From positions 813,501-877,500 of the forward strand of contig NZ_CP152407.1 in the NCBI RefSeq assembly GCF_038958875.1: a stretch of 64,000 nt of DNA. The letters are read 5' to 3'. The DNA comes from Acidovorax sp. FHTAMBA. GTDB lineage: Bacteria; Pseudomonadota; Gammaproteobacteria; Burkholderiales; Burkholderiaceae_C. Numbering within the stretch: position 1 is the stretch's first letter; each line of letters opens with the position of its first letter. Of this stretch, positions 24,357 to 32,837 are shown in pieces. Under the pieces are notes generated by a model, which saw only the letters and a list, made by a program, of their open reading frames with translations, was not told the origin of the DNA and did no database searches. The position numbers and the translations under genes are program-made.

Positions 24357-25547
24357 CTACCGGATGAACCTGCCGTCGCGCCCCACCAGGGTCAGCTCCA
24401 CGAAGCGCGATGCGTTGCGTTCGGGCGTGGTGGCATTGATTTCAAAGCCGCCCAGGTCCCATTTCTTGAGGTTCCAGGTGGCGTCGATGAACGCAGCCCG
24501 TGTGGGGTTGCGGCCCGCGCGCTGCAGGGCCTCGGCAAACACCCGGGCGTTGATGTAGCCCTCCAGCGCCAGGTGCGAGGGCTCGGCCGTGGCGCCCGAC
24601 GCTTTCCAGGCGGTTTGAAACTCGCGCACCACGGGCATCACCGCGTTGGAGGGCAGCGGCACCACCTGCGAGATGGCCATGCCGGTGGCATCGGCGCCCA
24701 GGGCCTTCACGGTGGCGGGGGTGCCCATCACCGACAGCGCATACAGCGTCACGCCCCGCTTGAGCGCCCGGAACGCCTTCACAAACTCCATCGTCGGTTT
24801 GCCCGCCAGGCCGATCACGATCGCCTCCAGGTTGCCCCCTGCCAGCTTGGCCGCGGCGCTGCCAGCGTCGGAGGCGTTGTTCTCGACCGTCACGGTCACG
24901 GCGTCGGGCAGCTTGAGGCGGTCCATCGACTGCTTGGCGGCGGTGTAGACCTCTTTGCCAAAGGAATTGTTCTGATAGACGATGCCGATGCGCTGGATGC
25001 CGATGGTGGACAGGTGCTGCACCAGCTTCTCGGCCTCGTCGGCGTAACTGGCGCGGATGTTGAACACACTCTTGGCCTTGGTGCGGCTGAGCTGCGCACC
25101 GGTGAACGGTGCGAAGAACGGAATGCCGCTGTCGATCACCTTGGGCAGCATGGCATCGATCATCGGCGTGCCCATGCAGTTGAACAGCGCGAACGTGCCC
25201 GGATCGGCCATGAACAGCTCCACGTTCGCCAGCGCCTTGGGTACTTCGTAGGCGTCGTCCTGCGTGACGAGTTCTATGGTCTTGCCGTGCACGCCACCGC
25301 GCGCATTGATGCCTGCAAATGCGGCCTTGGCGCCCTGGTGCATGGCCGAGCCCAGATCGCCCAGGGGCCCTGTGAGCGCAGTGGACTGGGCGATCCGGAT
25401 GGTGCTTTCCTGCGCGCGGGCGGCGCCCCCCCAGCCCAGCCAGGGAAGGCTGGCAGCGGCTGCGGCCAGGACCTGGCGGCGCGCCAGCGGGCGTGGGTGG
25501 TGCAGCGCGGGGCGCTGGAGGTCTGTGTTTGACGGCGGGGTGTGCAT
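24357..25547 (-). CDS. Liv-type ABC transporter substrate-binding protein with Tat-like signal
   Basis: A 396-residue type I periplasmic binding protein. The N-terminus has a twin-arginine-like signal (RPLARRQVLAAAAASLPW, near 20-37) ending about ARAQ. Then STIRIAQSTALTGPLGDLG, INARGGVHGKTIELVTQDDA and YQNNSFGKEVYTAAK. GAGGAGA precedes the ATG at 25547. No permease is adjacent; it may share the Liv transporter at 14-19 kb, since both carry the same upstream palindrome. The ligand is unknown. Confidence 0.87.
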   Translation of the reverse strand: MHTPPSNTDLQRPALHHPRPLARRQVLAAAAASLPWLGWGGAARAQESTIRIAQSTALTGPLGDLGSAMHQGAKAAFAGINARGGVHGKTIELVTQDDAYEVPKALANVELFMADPGTFALFNCMGTPMIDAMLPKVIDSGIPFFAPFTGAQLSRTKAKSVFNIRASYADEAEKLVQHLSTIGIQRIGIVYQNNSFGKEVYTAAKQSMDRLKLPDAVTVTVENNASDAGSAAAKLAGGNLEAIVIGLAGKPTMEFVKAFRALKRGVTLYALSVMGTPATVKALGADATGMAISQVVPLPSNAVMPVVREFQTAWKASGATAEPSHLALEGYINARVFAEALQRAGRNPTRAAFIDATWNLKKWDLGGFEINATTPERNASRFVELTLVGRDGRFIR

Positions 25548-25634
25548 GGTGCGGGTCTCCTCAAAGCGCCCCGGGGTCGCACGACCTTGGCTTCCGGGGC
25601 GAGGCGACATCATCCGGCTTCAATTGACATTTTT

Positions 25635-25652
25635 TTGTCGTTCTGACGACAA
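25635..25652. promoter_or_regulatory. candidate Crp/Fnr-family operator between binding-protein and regulator genes
   Basis: TTGTCGTTCTGACGACAA has 7-bp perfect arms (TTGTCGT/ACGACAA) and a 4-base centre. It lies 88 bases before the binding-protein start and 83 before the Crp/Fnr start, so it could control both divergent genes. Confidence 0.65.
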
Positions 25653-25734
25653 TCAGGGTCGTGGTATTCCCGCACCTTCCGGCGCGTTGCCGTTCCCTTT
25701 TTCCTTGTTGTTTTCACTCTGACCACGCTGTGCC

Positions 25735-26460
25735 ATGGACTCTCGCATGAACCAGGACCTGTCGTTGCACCAGCGGCGCCGCTCGCCCACGCCGCAGGAG
25801 CTGGAGGGCATTCCCTGGCTGGGCCTGCTGCTGCCCGCCGAGCGCGAACGCGCCGTCGCATCGTTGCTGGTTGGCGACGCCAACGCGGGCGACTATGTAT
25901 GCCGCGTGGGCCGCCCGGTGACCTACTGGTTTGGCGTGGTCGAAGGCCTGCTCAAGATGAGCAGCGATGACGCCCAGGGCCAGACCATGACGTATGCCGG
26001 CCTGCCGCCCGGCGGCTGGTTTGGCGAGGGCACCACCATCAAACGCGAGCCCTACCGCTACAACATCCAGGCGCTGCGCAAAAGCGTGGTGGCGGGTTTG
26101 CCCATTGACAGCTTTCACTGGCTGCTGGACCACTCCATCGGCTTCAACCGTTTTGTGATGAACCAGCTCAACGAGCGCCTGGGCCAGTTCATTGCCGCGC
26201 GCGAGATCGACCGGCTGAACAACCCCGACGTGCGTGTGGCGCGCAGCCTGGCGTCGCTGTTCAACCCGGTGCTCTACCCCGGCGTGGGCGAGGTGCTGCG
26301 CATCACGCAGCAGGAGCTGGCGTATCTGGTGGGCCTGTCGCGCCAGCGGGTGAACGAGGCGCTGGCGGCGCTGGAAGCGCAGGGCGCCATCCGTGTCGAA
26401 TACGGTGGCCTGCGGGTGCTCGACCTGGCGGCGCTGCGCTCGAGTGTCTCCCCTCCCTGA
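25735..26460 (+). CDS. Crp/Fnr family transcriptional regulator
   Basis: A 241-residue protein with an N-terminal cyclic-nucleotide-type beta barrel (about 30-150, including the phosphate-cassette-like GGWFGEGTTI) and a C-terminal winged helix with recognition region ITQQELAYLVGLSRQRVNEA (about 195-214). It has no Fnr iron-sulfur cysteine cluster. It is divergent from a Liv-type binding-protein gene with a strong palindrome between. The same palindrome precedes the acyl-CoA synthetase/Liv operon 4 kb away, so it probably controls uptake and activation of that substrate. ATG at 25735 is used; 25747 is possible. Confidence 0.88.
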   Translation: MDSRMNQDLSLHQRRRSPTPQELEGIPWLGLLLPAERERAVASLLVGDANAGDYVCRVGRPVTYWFGVVEGLLKMSSDDAQGQTMTYAGLPPGGWFGEGTTIKREPYRYNIQALRKSVVAGLPIDSFHWLLDHSIGFNRFVMNQLNERLGQFIAAREIDRLNNPDVRVARSLASLFNPVLYPGVGEVLRITQQELAYLVGLSRQRVNEALAALEAQGAIRVEYGGLRVLDLAALRSSVSPP

Positions 26461-26537
26461 GTAACCGCTGCGCGGCTTCCCCCGGGGGACTGCGCCCTCG
26501 TTGCGGTGCGCGCCGTGATGTGACGACCGGGGTGGGT

Positions 26538-28226
26538 TCAGCTGCGCGGCAATGCGGGAGCGCGCGGGGCGGCTGTGGGTGCTGGCGCGGGCACGGCCAG
26601 CGGCGGTGTGGCGGATTGGGCCGCGCCCCAGCTCTTTTCATCGCCCCCGTCGCGCGTGAGGCGAAAGGTGCCCACCATCTGCGTCAGGCGCCCGGCCTGG
26701 TCCTTGAGGCTGTCGGCGGCGGCGGCGCCTTCCTCCACCAGTGCGGCGTTCTGCTGGGTCATTTCCTCCAGCTCGCCCACTGCCCCGCTCACCTGGCCGA
26801 TGCGCTGGCTCTGTTCCTGCGTGGCAGCCGTGATCTCGCCCATGATGTCCGACACCCGGCGCACCGACTGCACCAGCTCATCCATGGTGGTGCCCGCATG
26901 GTGGACCAGGGTGCTGCCTTCCTGCACCTGGTCCACACTGGCACCGATCAGGGCCTTGATCTCGCGCGCCGCGTTGGCCGAGCGGCCCGCCAGGCTGCGC
27001 ACCTCGCTTGCCACCACCGCAAATCCGCGCCCCTGTTCACCCGCGCGGGCGGCTTCCACGGCGGCGTTCAGCGCGAGGATGTTGGTCTGGAAGGCAATGG
27101 AGTCGATCACGCTGATGATGTCGGCGATCTTGCGCGAGCTGGCGCTGATGGTGTCCATGGTGCGCACCACCTGTGACACCACCTCGCCGCCGCGCGTGGC
27201 CGCATCCGAGGCGGTGGATGCCAGCTGGTTGGCCTGGCGGGCGGCGTCGGCGCTCTGGGCCACCGTGCCGGTCAGGTCCACCAGCGAATTGGCGGCGCTT
27301 TGCAGGTTGTGCGAGGTCTGTTCGGTGCGCTGGCTCAGGTCCAGGTTGCCCGAGGCCACCTCGGAGCTGGCCACGAGGATCGAATCCGCCGTCTGCCCGA
27401 TCTCGCCCACCAGCGAGCGCAGGCGGTCCTGCATGGCGTCGATGGCGCCGAGCAGGCGGCCGGTTTCGTCCTGGATGCGTACTTCCACCTGCGAGGTGAG
27501 GTCGCCGCGGGCAATGCGCTCGGCCACCACGACAGCCCGGCCTATGGGCGCAGTGATGCTGCGCGTGATGCGCCAGGCGATCAGCGCCCCCAGCCCGATC
27601 GCCAGCAGCACCAGCAGCCCGGCCACGGTGCGGGCCTGGACTTGAGTGCGCTCAGCCGAAGCGGTGGCTTCGGCGTTCAGTCTGCCCTGCAGGTCCACCA
27701 GCTCGCGCAGCTTGCCGCGCCAGGCGGTTTCAGCAGGGGCCACGCGCGTCATCAGCGCCAGCGTGGCACTCACGGTGTCGCCTTCATCGGCGGACTTGAT
27801 GGCGTTCTCCAGTTCCGGCCGTGTCCTGGCACCCAGTGCCTGCACCTCTTGCAACAGCCGCATTTCCGCGGCCGAGCCGCCGCCAGTCGCCAGCAGTTCG
27901 GCCAGTGCCGCCTCCTGACGCGCATATTCCCTGAGCGTCCCGGCCACGCCTTCGATCTGCTCGCGCGCCTGCTTGGGGTCAATGTCGTTGAGCATGGCTG
28001 CCGACCGGCTCTGGATGCCCATCGCGCCCACGCTTTCAAGCATGCCGTTGACCAGCACCGACTTCTGGGCGCCCAGGCCGGTGATCAGCCGCATCTGCTC
28101 GTGCACCTTGCCCACCGAGAACTGGCCAACGGCGGCCACCGCTACCACCAGCACCAGCATGCACCCGAACCCCAGCCCGAGCCGCGTGGATATCGACAGC
28201 GATTTCAATGACGTTGCGGCCTGCAT
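26538..28226 (-). CDS. methyl-accepting chemotaxis protein
   Basis: A 562-residue receptor: membrane segment at about 15-38, periplasmic four-helix bundle (about 40-190), second membrane segment near 195-215, HAMP, and a long signalling coiled coil with the hairpin tip IAFQTNILALNAAVEAARAG. AAGGAAC precedes the ATG at 28226. The tail is Ala/Pro-rich and has no clear CheR-binding pentapeptide. The hairpin is the same subfamily as in the receptor at 40140-41714, so both should join the same CheA/CheW array. The ligand is unknown. Confidence 0.93.
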   Translation of the reverse strand: MQAATSLKSLSISTRLGLGFGCMLVLVVAVAAVGQFSVGKVHEQMRLITGLGAQKSVLVNGMLESVGAMGIQSRSAAMLNDIDPKQAREQIEGVAGTLREYARQEAALAELLATGGGSAAEMRLLQEVQALGARTRPELENAIKSADEGDTVSATLALMTRVAPAETAWRGKLRELVDLQGRLNAEATASAERTQVQARTVAGLLVLLAIGLGALIAWRITRSITAPIGRAVVVAERIARGDLTSQVEVRIQDETGRLLGAIDAMQDRLRSLVGEIGQTADSILVASSEVASGNLDLSQRTEQTSHNLQSAANSLVDLTGTVAQSADAARQANQLASTASDAATRGGEVVSQVVRTMDTISASSRKIADIISVIDSIAFQTNILALNAAVEAARAGEQGRGFAVVASEVRSLAGRSANAAREIKALIGASVDQVQEGSTLVHHAGTTMDELVQSVRRVSDIMGEITAATQEQSQRIGQVSGAVGELEEMTQQNAALVEEGAAAADSLKDQAGRLTQMVGTFRLTRDGGDEKSWGAAQSATPPLAVPAPAPTAAPRAPALPRS

Positions 28227-28606
28227 GGTGTTCCTTGTATGAAGCGTTTTGACGGTGCCATGCCCCATGCAATGACGGTGCCAGTTCTCCCCGACGGCAG
28301 ATGAGTCTCACAGGCTGCCATTGGCGGCAGTGTAGGGAGGAATTACAAAATGTGTCATGACGCTTGTGGATAGCGGCATGCCCATTGCGCATGGGGTGTC
28401 TGTTACAACTTCGCCGGACGTGCTGGCGATTGTGCGCGCGCCCGTACCGGTTGTTGCGGTCGACGTGAAAAACGTTTCAATCGCTTATTGATAAACAACT
28501 AATAGCTATTAATAAAATAGCATTTTGACGCGTGGGGCATGGAGAGATGCTCCCCCGAAAAGCGACCCATCAGGTATAAACCCGTTACAGATGTGAGGCC
28601 TCCCCG
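28227..28606. other. 380-base gene-free stretch with a degenerate hairpin repeat
   Basis: Divergent upstream region of the chemotaxis receptor (minus) and the DUF4394 lipoprotein (plus). No conserved frame is seen. AT-rich 28474-28530 holds a degenerate hairpin repeat and probably the plus-strand promoter. Confidence 0.6.
28474..28522 (+). repeat. dispersed hairpin repeat, degenerate copy
   Basis: GTTTCAATCGCTTATTGATA then AACTAATAGCTATTAATAAA retain the AGCTAT tail and part of the hairpin, but the GGCC block is lost. Confidence 0.5.
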
Positions 28607-29512
28607 ATGAAACTGCATTCCCTTCTTTCAGTGCGCCGCACTGCCGCCGCGTGGCTGGCACTTGTGGCGGGTGTGGCGTTGACGGGCTGCGCCACGGCGC
28701 CTGCACCCGAGACCAGCCAACGTGAACTGGTGGTCGCGGTGACGGACTCGCACGAGCTCATCACCTTCAACGCCGCACAGCCCGCCCAGATTCTGGAGCG
28801 GCGCCCGGTCACCGGGCTGCCCGCGGGGGAGCGGCTGGTGGGCATCGACTTCCGGGTGGCGCGCGGCGTGCTGTATGCGCTGTCGCAGGCGGGCAGGCTC
28901 TACACGCTCGATATACCTACCGGTGCCCTGCGCCCTGTGGGAGCGGCGCCGGCGATTGTGGCGTTGAAAGGCACTTCGTTCGGCTTCGACTTCAACCCGG
29001 CAGCAGACCGGATCCGCGTGGTGTCCAACACCGGCCAGAACCTGCGGCTGCACCCGGATACCGGCGCCGCAGTGGACGGCGACGCTGCCCTGGAGGGCGT
29101 GCAGCCTGACCCGTCCTTGCGATACGCCTGGAGCGATGCCAATGCCGGCCGCACGCCGGATATCGTCGGGGCGGCCTACACCTACAACACGCAGGACAGC
29201 AAGCTCACCACCAACTACGCCATCGATCGCGCGCTCGGTGTGCTGGTAATGCAGGGATCGCGCGAGGGCACCACGCCGGTCGTGTCGCCCAACACGGGCC
29301 AGTTGCGCACCGTGGGGTCACTGGGGCTGCCGCCGCTGACCGACGTGGCGTTTGACATCTCTGACGTTGACAACACGGCCCTGATTGCCGTGCGCACAGC
29401 GGCGGACCGCCAGACGCGCCTGCACCTGGTGGACTTGCGCACCGGCACCACCCGGCCGCTGGGGACCGTGGGCGAGGGCGCCGCGCTGCTGGGCATGGCC
29501 ATCGAGCCATGA
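28607..29512 (+). CDS. DUF4394 domain-containing lipoprotein
   Basis: A 301-residue protein with a lipoprotein signal (ALVAGVALTGCAT, cysteine at about 27). The rest is a repeated beta structure of the DUF4394 family: LITFNAAQPAQI, GIDFRVARGVLYALSQAGRL, FGFDFNPAADRIRVVSNTGQ, and YTYNTQDSKLTTNYAID. The function is unknown; the family resembles beta-propellers anchored to the envelope. Its stop overlaps the start of the cupredoxin gene (ATGA), and that gene overlaps a GGDEF/EAL gene, so the three are coupled. Confidence 0.88.
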   Translation: MKLHSLLSVRRTAAAWLALVAGVALTGCATAPAPETSQRELVVAVTDSHELITFNAAQPAQILERRPVTGLPAGERLVGIDFRVARGVLYALSQAGRLYTLDIPTGALRPVGAAPAIVALKGTSFGFDFNPAADRIRVVSNTGQNLRLHPDTGAAVDGDAALEGVQPDPSLRYAWSDANAGRTPDIVGAAYTYNTQDSKLTTNYAIDRALGVLVMQGSREGTTPVVSPNTGQLRTVGSLGLPPLTDVAFDISDVDNTALIAVRTAADRQTRLHLVDLRTGTTRPLGTVGEGAALLGMAIEP

Positions 29513-30168
29513 CCACCACCGGGAGCCGCCGCGCTGCGCTGCGCGCCGGGGGCAGGGCCGCTGGCCGGGGCGTGCTGGGCGCCTTCTGTGCGCTGGGGCT
29601 GGGGCTGGGCGCGCACGCCGCAACCGTGCAGGTGGAGGTGCTGGACGCGGCAGGCCAGCCACTGGCCGATGCGGTGGTGTTTCTGGAATCGCCCGAGGCC
29701 CGCAAGGCGGTCAGGCCCCTGGCGGGCGCCGAGATGGCACAGGAAAAGCGGCAGTTCGTACCCGGTGTGCTGGTGGTGCCCCTGGGGACCGAGGTGCGGT
29801 TCCCCAACCACGACACCGTGCGCCACCACGTCTATTCGTTTTCGCCTGCCAAGAAATTCGAGCTCAAGCTCTACACGGGGATGCCCTCCAACCCGGTGCG
29901 GTTCGATCAGCCCGGGGTGGCTGTGCTGGGGTGCAACATCCATGACCAGATGGTGGGCTGGATCGTGGTGGTGGACACTCCGCATTTCGCCCGCACACCG
30001 GCAGCGCCAGGCCGGGCGCAGATCGACAATGTGCCGCCTGGCGCCTACACCCTGCGCACCTGGCACGCGCGCCTGCCGGTGGGCGCCCCTGCGCAGGAGC
30101 AGACACTGACCGTGCCCCCCGCAGGAGGCGCGGTGGCCACGGTGCGCCTGGCAGGGTTGCAGCCTTGA
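29509..30168 (+). CDS. periplasmic cupredoxin-like protein (methylamine-utilization-protein family)
   Basis: A 219-residue exported protein with a signal peptide ending near GAHA-AT (about 35-38). The middle is a plastocyanin-like fold with an apparent type 1 copper ligand set: H107 in HHVYSF, and C142, H145 and M148 in GCNIHDQM. A C-terminal carboxypeptidase-regulatory-like beta domain follows (IDNVPPGAYTLRTWHARLP). It could carry an electron or bind copper in the periplasm. Overlaps with the DUF4394 lipoprotein (ATGA) and the GGDEF/EAL protein (TGATG) suggest it passes a redox or copper signal to the sensor; that is inference. Confidence 0.82.
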   Translation: MTTTGSRRAALRAGGRAAGRGVLGAFCALGLGLGAHAATVQVEVLDAAGQPLADAVVFLESPEARKAVRPLAGAEMAQEKRQFVPGVLVVPLGTEVRFPNHDTVRHHVYSFSPAKKFELKLYTGMPSNPVRFDQPGVAVLGCNIHDQMVGWIVVVDTPHFARTPAAPGRAQIDNVPPGAYTLRTWHARLPVGAPAQEQTLTVPPAGGAVATVRLAGLQP

Positions 30169-32501
30169 TGCAGTGGCGCCTGCTGCGGCACAGCCTGATC
30201 CTGCGGCTGGTCGGGCTCTCGCTGTTGCTGCTGCTCCTGGTCCAGGCGGCGGGCTTTGCGGTGGTGCGGGCCACCATCGACCGCAATGCACGGGCCCAGA
30301 TCGCGCAGGCCCTCGATCTGGATGAAAACGTGTGGCGTCGCCTGCTCGAGCAGAACGCCGAGAAGCTGCGCCAGGGCTCGGCCCTGCTGGCTGCCGACTA
30401 CGGTTTTCGCTCGGCCGTGAACTCGGGCGATGAGGACACCATCCAGTCGGTGCTGGAGAACCACGGCAGCCGCATCGGGGCCACCGTGGCTGCCTTGCTC
30501 GGTACCGGCATGGAAGTGCGGGCGGTCAGCCTGACTGGCTCCATGAACGCATTTGCGGACGCCCTGCGCGACGTGGTGCCGCCGCTGGCCGTGCAGCCCC
30601 AGGGCAGCCAGATCGCGGTGGTCGATGGTGTGCCCTACCAGTTTGTCATGGTGCCGCTGCGCGCGCCGGTGGTCATCGGCTGGGTGCTGATGGGCTTTCC
30701 GGTCAACCAGCCGCTGGCCGACGAAGTGCGGCAGCTGCTGTCAGTGCACGTGGCGCTGGTGGTGACGGATGCCGGCGGCGCCACAAAGGTGCCAGTGAGC
30801 ACGCTGCCGCCCGGGCCGCTGGCGCAGCTGCAGCGGGAGGGTGTGCCCTCGGGCGAGCTGCAGACGCCGGACGGCACCTTGCTGGCCCGCGCCATCCGCC
30901 TGGACAGCGTGGGGGGCGATGTGCAGGCGCTGCTGCTGCGTTCGGTGGAAGAGGTCATTGCACCCTACCGCCAGCTGCAGGTGCTGCTTGCCATCATCAC
31001 TGTGGCGGGTGTGCTGCTGTTTGCCGTGGGCACGGGGCTGGTGGCGCAAAGGCTCACCACGCCGCTGCGCTCGCTGCTGGCCGCCACGCAACGGCTGTCG
31101 CGCGGCGAATACGATGTTCCGCTGGACCACACGCGCCGCACCGATGAGATTGGCAACCTGGCGCGTTCGTTCGACCTCATGCGTGTGGACATCGGTGCGC
31201 AGCAAACCGAGATCCGCCGACTGGCCTACTGGGACCGGCTGACCGGCTTGCCCAACCGCGAACGTTTTCGCGACGCCGTGGTGCAGGCCATCGCGAGCCC
31301 TGCCAGCCCCGTGCAGCCGCTGGCCGTGCTCACCCTCGATCTGGACCGGTTCAAGCATGTCAACGACGTGCTGGGGTACGCCTTTGGCGACCGTCTGCTG
31401 CAGGCCGTGGCCGAGCGCCTGAGCCAGCAGGTGCGCTCGCCCGATGACATGGTGGCCCGCTTGGGCGGCAACGAGTTCGCGATTCTTTTGCACCGCGCCG
31501 ATGCCGCGGCTGCCCACGATGTTGCGCTGCGGATCAACCAGTCGTTCGAGGACCCCCTGGCGTTCGAAGACCAGACGGTGGACCTGAGCGCCGGGATCGG
31601 CTTTGCCTGCTGGCCGGGGGATGCGGACGACGCCGACACCCTGCTCAGCCGGTCAGAGATCGCCATGTATGCCGCCAAGCGCAAGCTCAGTGGTGCACTG
31701 CAGTACGACGCGGCTTTCGACTCGACGAGCACGCAGACGCTGTCGCTGCTGAGTGAGCTGCGCCACGCGGTGGAACACCATGAGCTGCGCCTGTACCTGC
31801 AGCCCAAGGTGGGATTGCACGGGCAGCCGGGCCTGGCGGCCGAGGCGCTGGTGCGCTGGCAGCACCCGCAGCGCGGCCTGGTGCCGCCCATGCAGTTCAT
31901 CCCGTTTGCGGAGCAGACCGGGTTTGTGCGCCACCTCACGCTGTGGATGTTTGAAGAAGTGGCGCGCCTGCTGGCCGACCCGCGCACCCAGGGCCTGCCG
32001 CTCAGGGTGTCGGTCAACCTCTCCACCCGCGACCTGCTCGACCCTGAGTTGAGCCACCGGCTGGCCGACATTCTGCTGCGCCACGGGGTAGCGGCCAGTG
32101 CGTTTTGCCTGGAGATCACCGAGAGCGCGATCATGGACGACCCGCAGCGTGCCGAGGCCATGCTCAACCGCCTGTCGGAGCAGGGGTTCAAGCTGTCCAT
32201 CGACGATTTCGGCACCGGGTATTCATCGCTGGCCTACCTCAAGCGCCTGCCGGTGGATGAGCTCAAGATCGACAAGTCGTTTGTGATGGGCATGGAAACG
32301 GGCGAGGACGACGCGATGATCGTGCGCTCGACCATCGACCTGGCGCATAACCTGGGGCTCACCGTGGTGGCCGAGGGTGTGGAGACCGCCGCCATCCTGG
32401 AGCGGCTGCGCATCCTGGCCTGCGATGAGGCGCAGGGTTATCACATCGCGCGGCCCCTGCCGGTGGACGATTTTCTGGCCTGGCAGGCGCGCCCAAGGTA
32501 G
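30168..32501 (+). CDS. GGDEF/EAL domain protein, probable c-di-GMP phosphodiesterase
   Basis: A 777-residue membrane sensor: membrane segment at about 10-33, periplasmic sensor (34-265), second membrane segment near 270-293, HAMP, GGDEF and EAL domains. The cyclase motif is degenerate, RLGGNEF, and the RxxD inhibitory site is not at the right spacing. The EAL domain looks active: EALVRW, the NLSTRD and EITESA segments, DDFGTGYSSL, KIDKSF and EGVET. So it should degrade c-di-GMP, with the GGDEF part perhaps binding GTP. Its start overlaps the cupredoxin stop by one base, so the sensor may read the state of that protein. Confidence 0.9.
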   Translation: MQWRLLRHSLILRLVGLSLLLLLLVQAAGFAVVRATIDRNARAQIAQALDLDENVWRRLLEQNAEKLRQGSALLAADYGFRSAVNSGDEDTIQSVLENHGSRIGATVAALLGTGMEVRAVSLTGSMNAFADALRDVVPPLAVQPQGSQIAVVDGVPYQFVMVPLRAPVVIGWVLMGFPVNQPLADEVRQLLSVHVALVVTDAGGATKVPVSTLPPGPLAQLQREGVPSGELQTPDGTLLARAIRLDSVGGDVQALLLRSVEEVIAPYRQLQVLLAIITVAGVLLFAVGTGLVAQRLTTPLRSLLAATQRLSRGEYDVPLDHTRRTDEIGNLARSFDLMRVDIGAQQTEIRRLAYWDRLTGLPNRERFRDAVVQAIASPASPVQPLAVLTLDLDRFKHVNDVLGYAFGDRLLQAVAERLSQQVRSPDDMVARLGGNEFAILLHRADAAAAHDVALRINQSFEDPLAFEDQTVDLSAGIGFACWPGDADDADTLLSRSEIAMYAAKRKLSGALQYDAAFDSTSTQTLSLLSELRHAVEHHELRLYLQPKVGLHGQPGLAAEALVRWQHPQRGLVPPMQFIPFAEQTGFVRHLTLWMFEEVARLLADPRTQGLPLRVSVNLSTRDLLDPELSHRLADILLRHGVAASAFCLEITESAIMDDPQRAEAMLNRLSEQGFKLSIDDFGTGYSSLAYLKRLPVDELKIDKSFVMGMETGEDDAMIVRSTIDLAHNLGLTVVAEGVETAAILERLRILACDEAQGYHIARPLPVDDFLAWQARPR

Positions 32502-32837
32502 CTTGCAGCAGCCCGTTGCATCGCCGTTTTTGGGGGCTAAGAACCTGTTCAAAATCTTTTTGGTGATTGCATTGGAGTGCAATCGGGATGAGTGGATGCC
32601 TCGGGTGCGCCGCATGGGCTCGTGCCCATGCAAGCAGCCGGGGCGTTCAATCGCCCGATTTCACTCCAACCCTTCGGGCAAGTGCCTTGCCGGGCGGTCT
32701 GCGGCGTTGCGGCGCTTGCCAATAGCCGGGCTATTGGCGGCTCACCGCGCCTTGCATCCCATCCCGGCAAGGTACTTGTGCAACTCCAAAAAGACTTTGA
32801 ACAGGTTCTAAGCAGTCCACAGGCGAAAATACACGCA
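32502..32837. other. 336-base gene-free stretch filled by a MITE-like element
   Basis: Almost all of it is the inverted-repeat element 32537-32812. The pseudouridine synthase start lies 25 bases beyond the element, so its promoter must be in or before the element. Confidence 0.75.
32537..32812. mobile_element. MITE-like element with 27-bp terminal inverted repeats (copy 2)
   Basis: The ends CTAAGAACCTGTTCAAAATC and TTTTTGG on the left, and the inverted CTTAGAACCTGTTCAAAGTC plus TTTTTGG on the right, match over 27 bp with two differences. Inside are CCAACCCTTCGGG, GCGTTGCGGCGCTTG, the hairpin CCAATAGCCGGGCTATTGG and CGGCTCACCGCGCCTTGC. No plausible gene. The interior plan repeats that of the element at 4015-4281. 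It lies between the GGDEF/EAL gene and the pseudouridine synthase. Confidence 0.8.

Noticed and set aside
25735..26460. Crp/Fnr protein as an oxygen-sensing Fnr
   Set aside because: No N-terminal cysteine cluster for an iron-sulfur centre.
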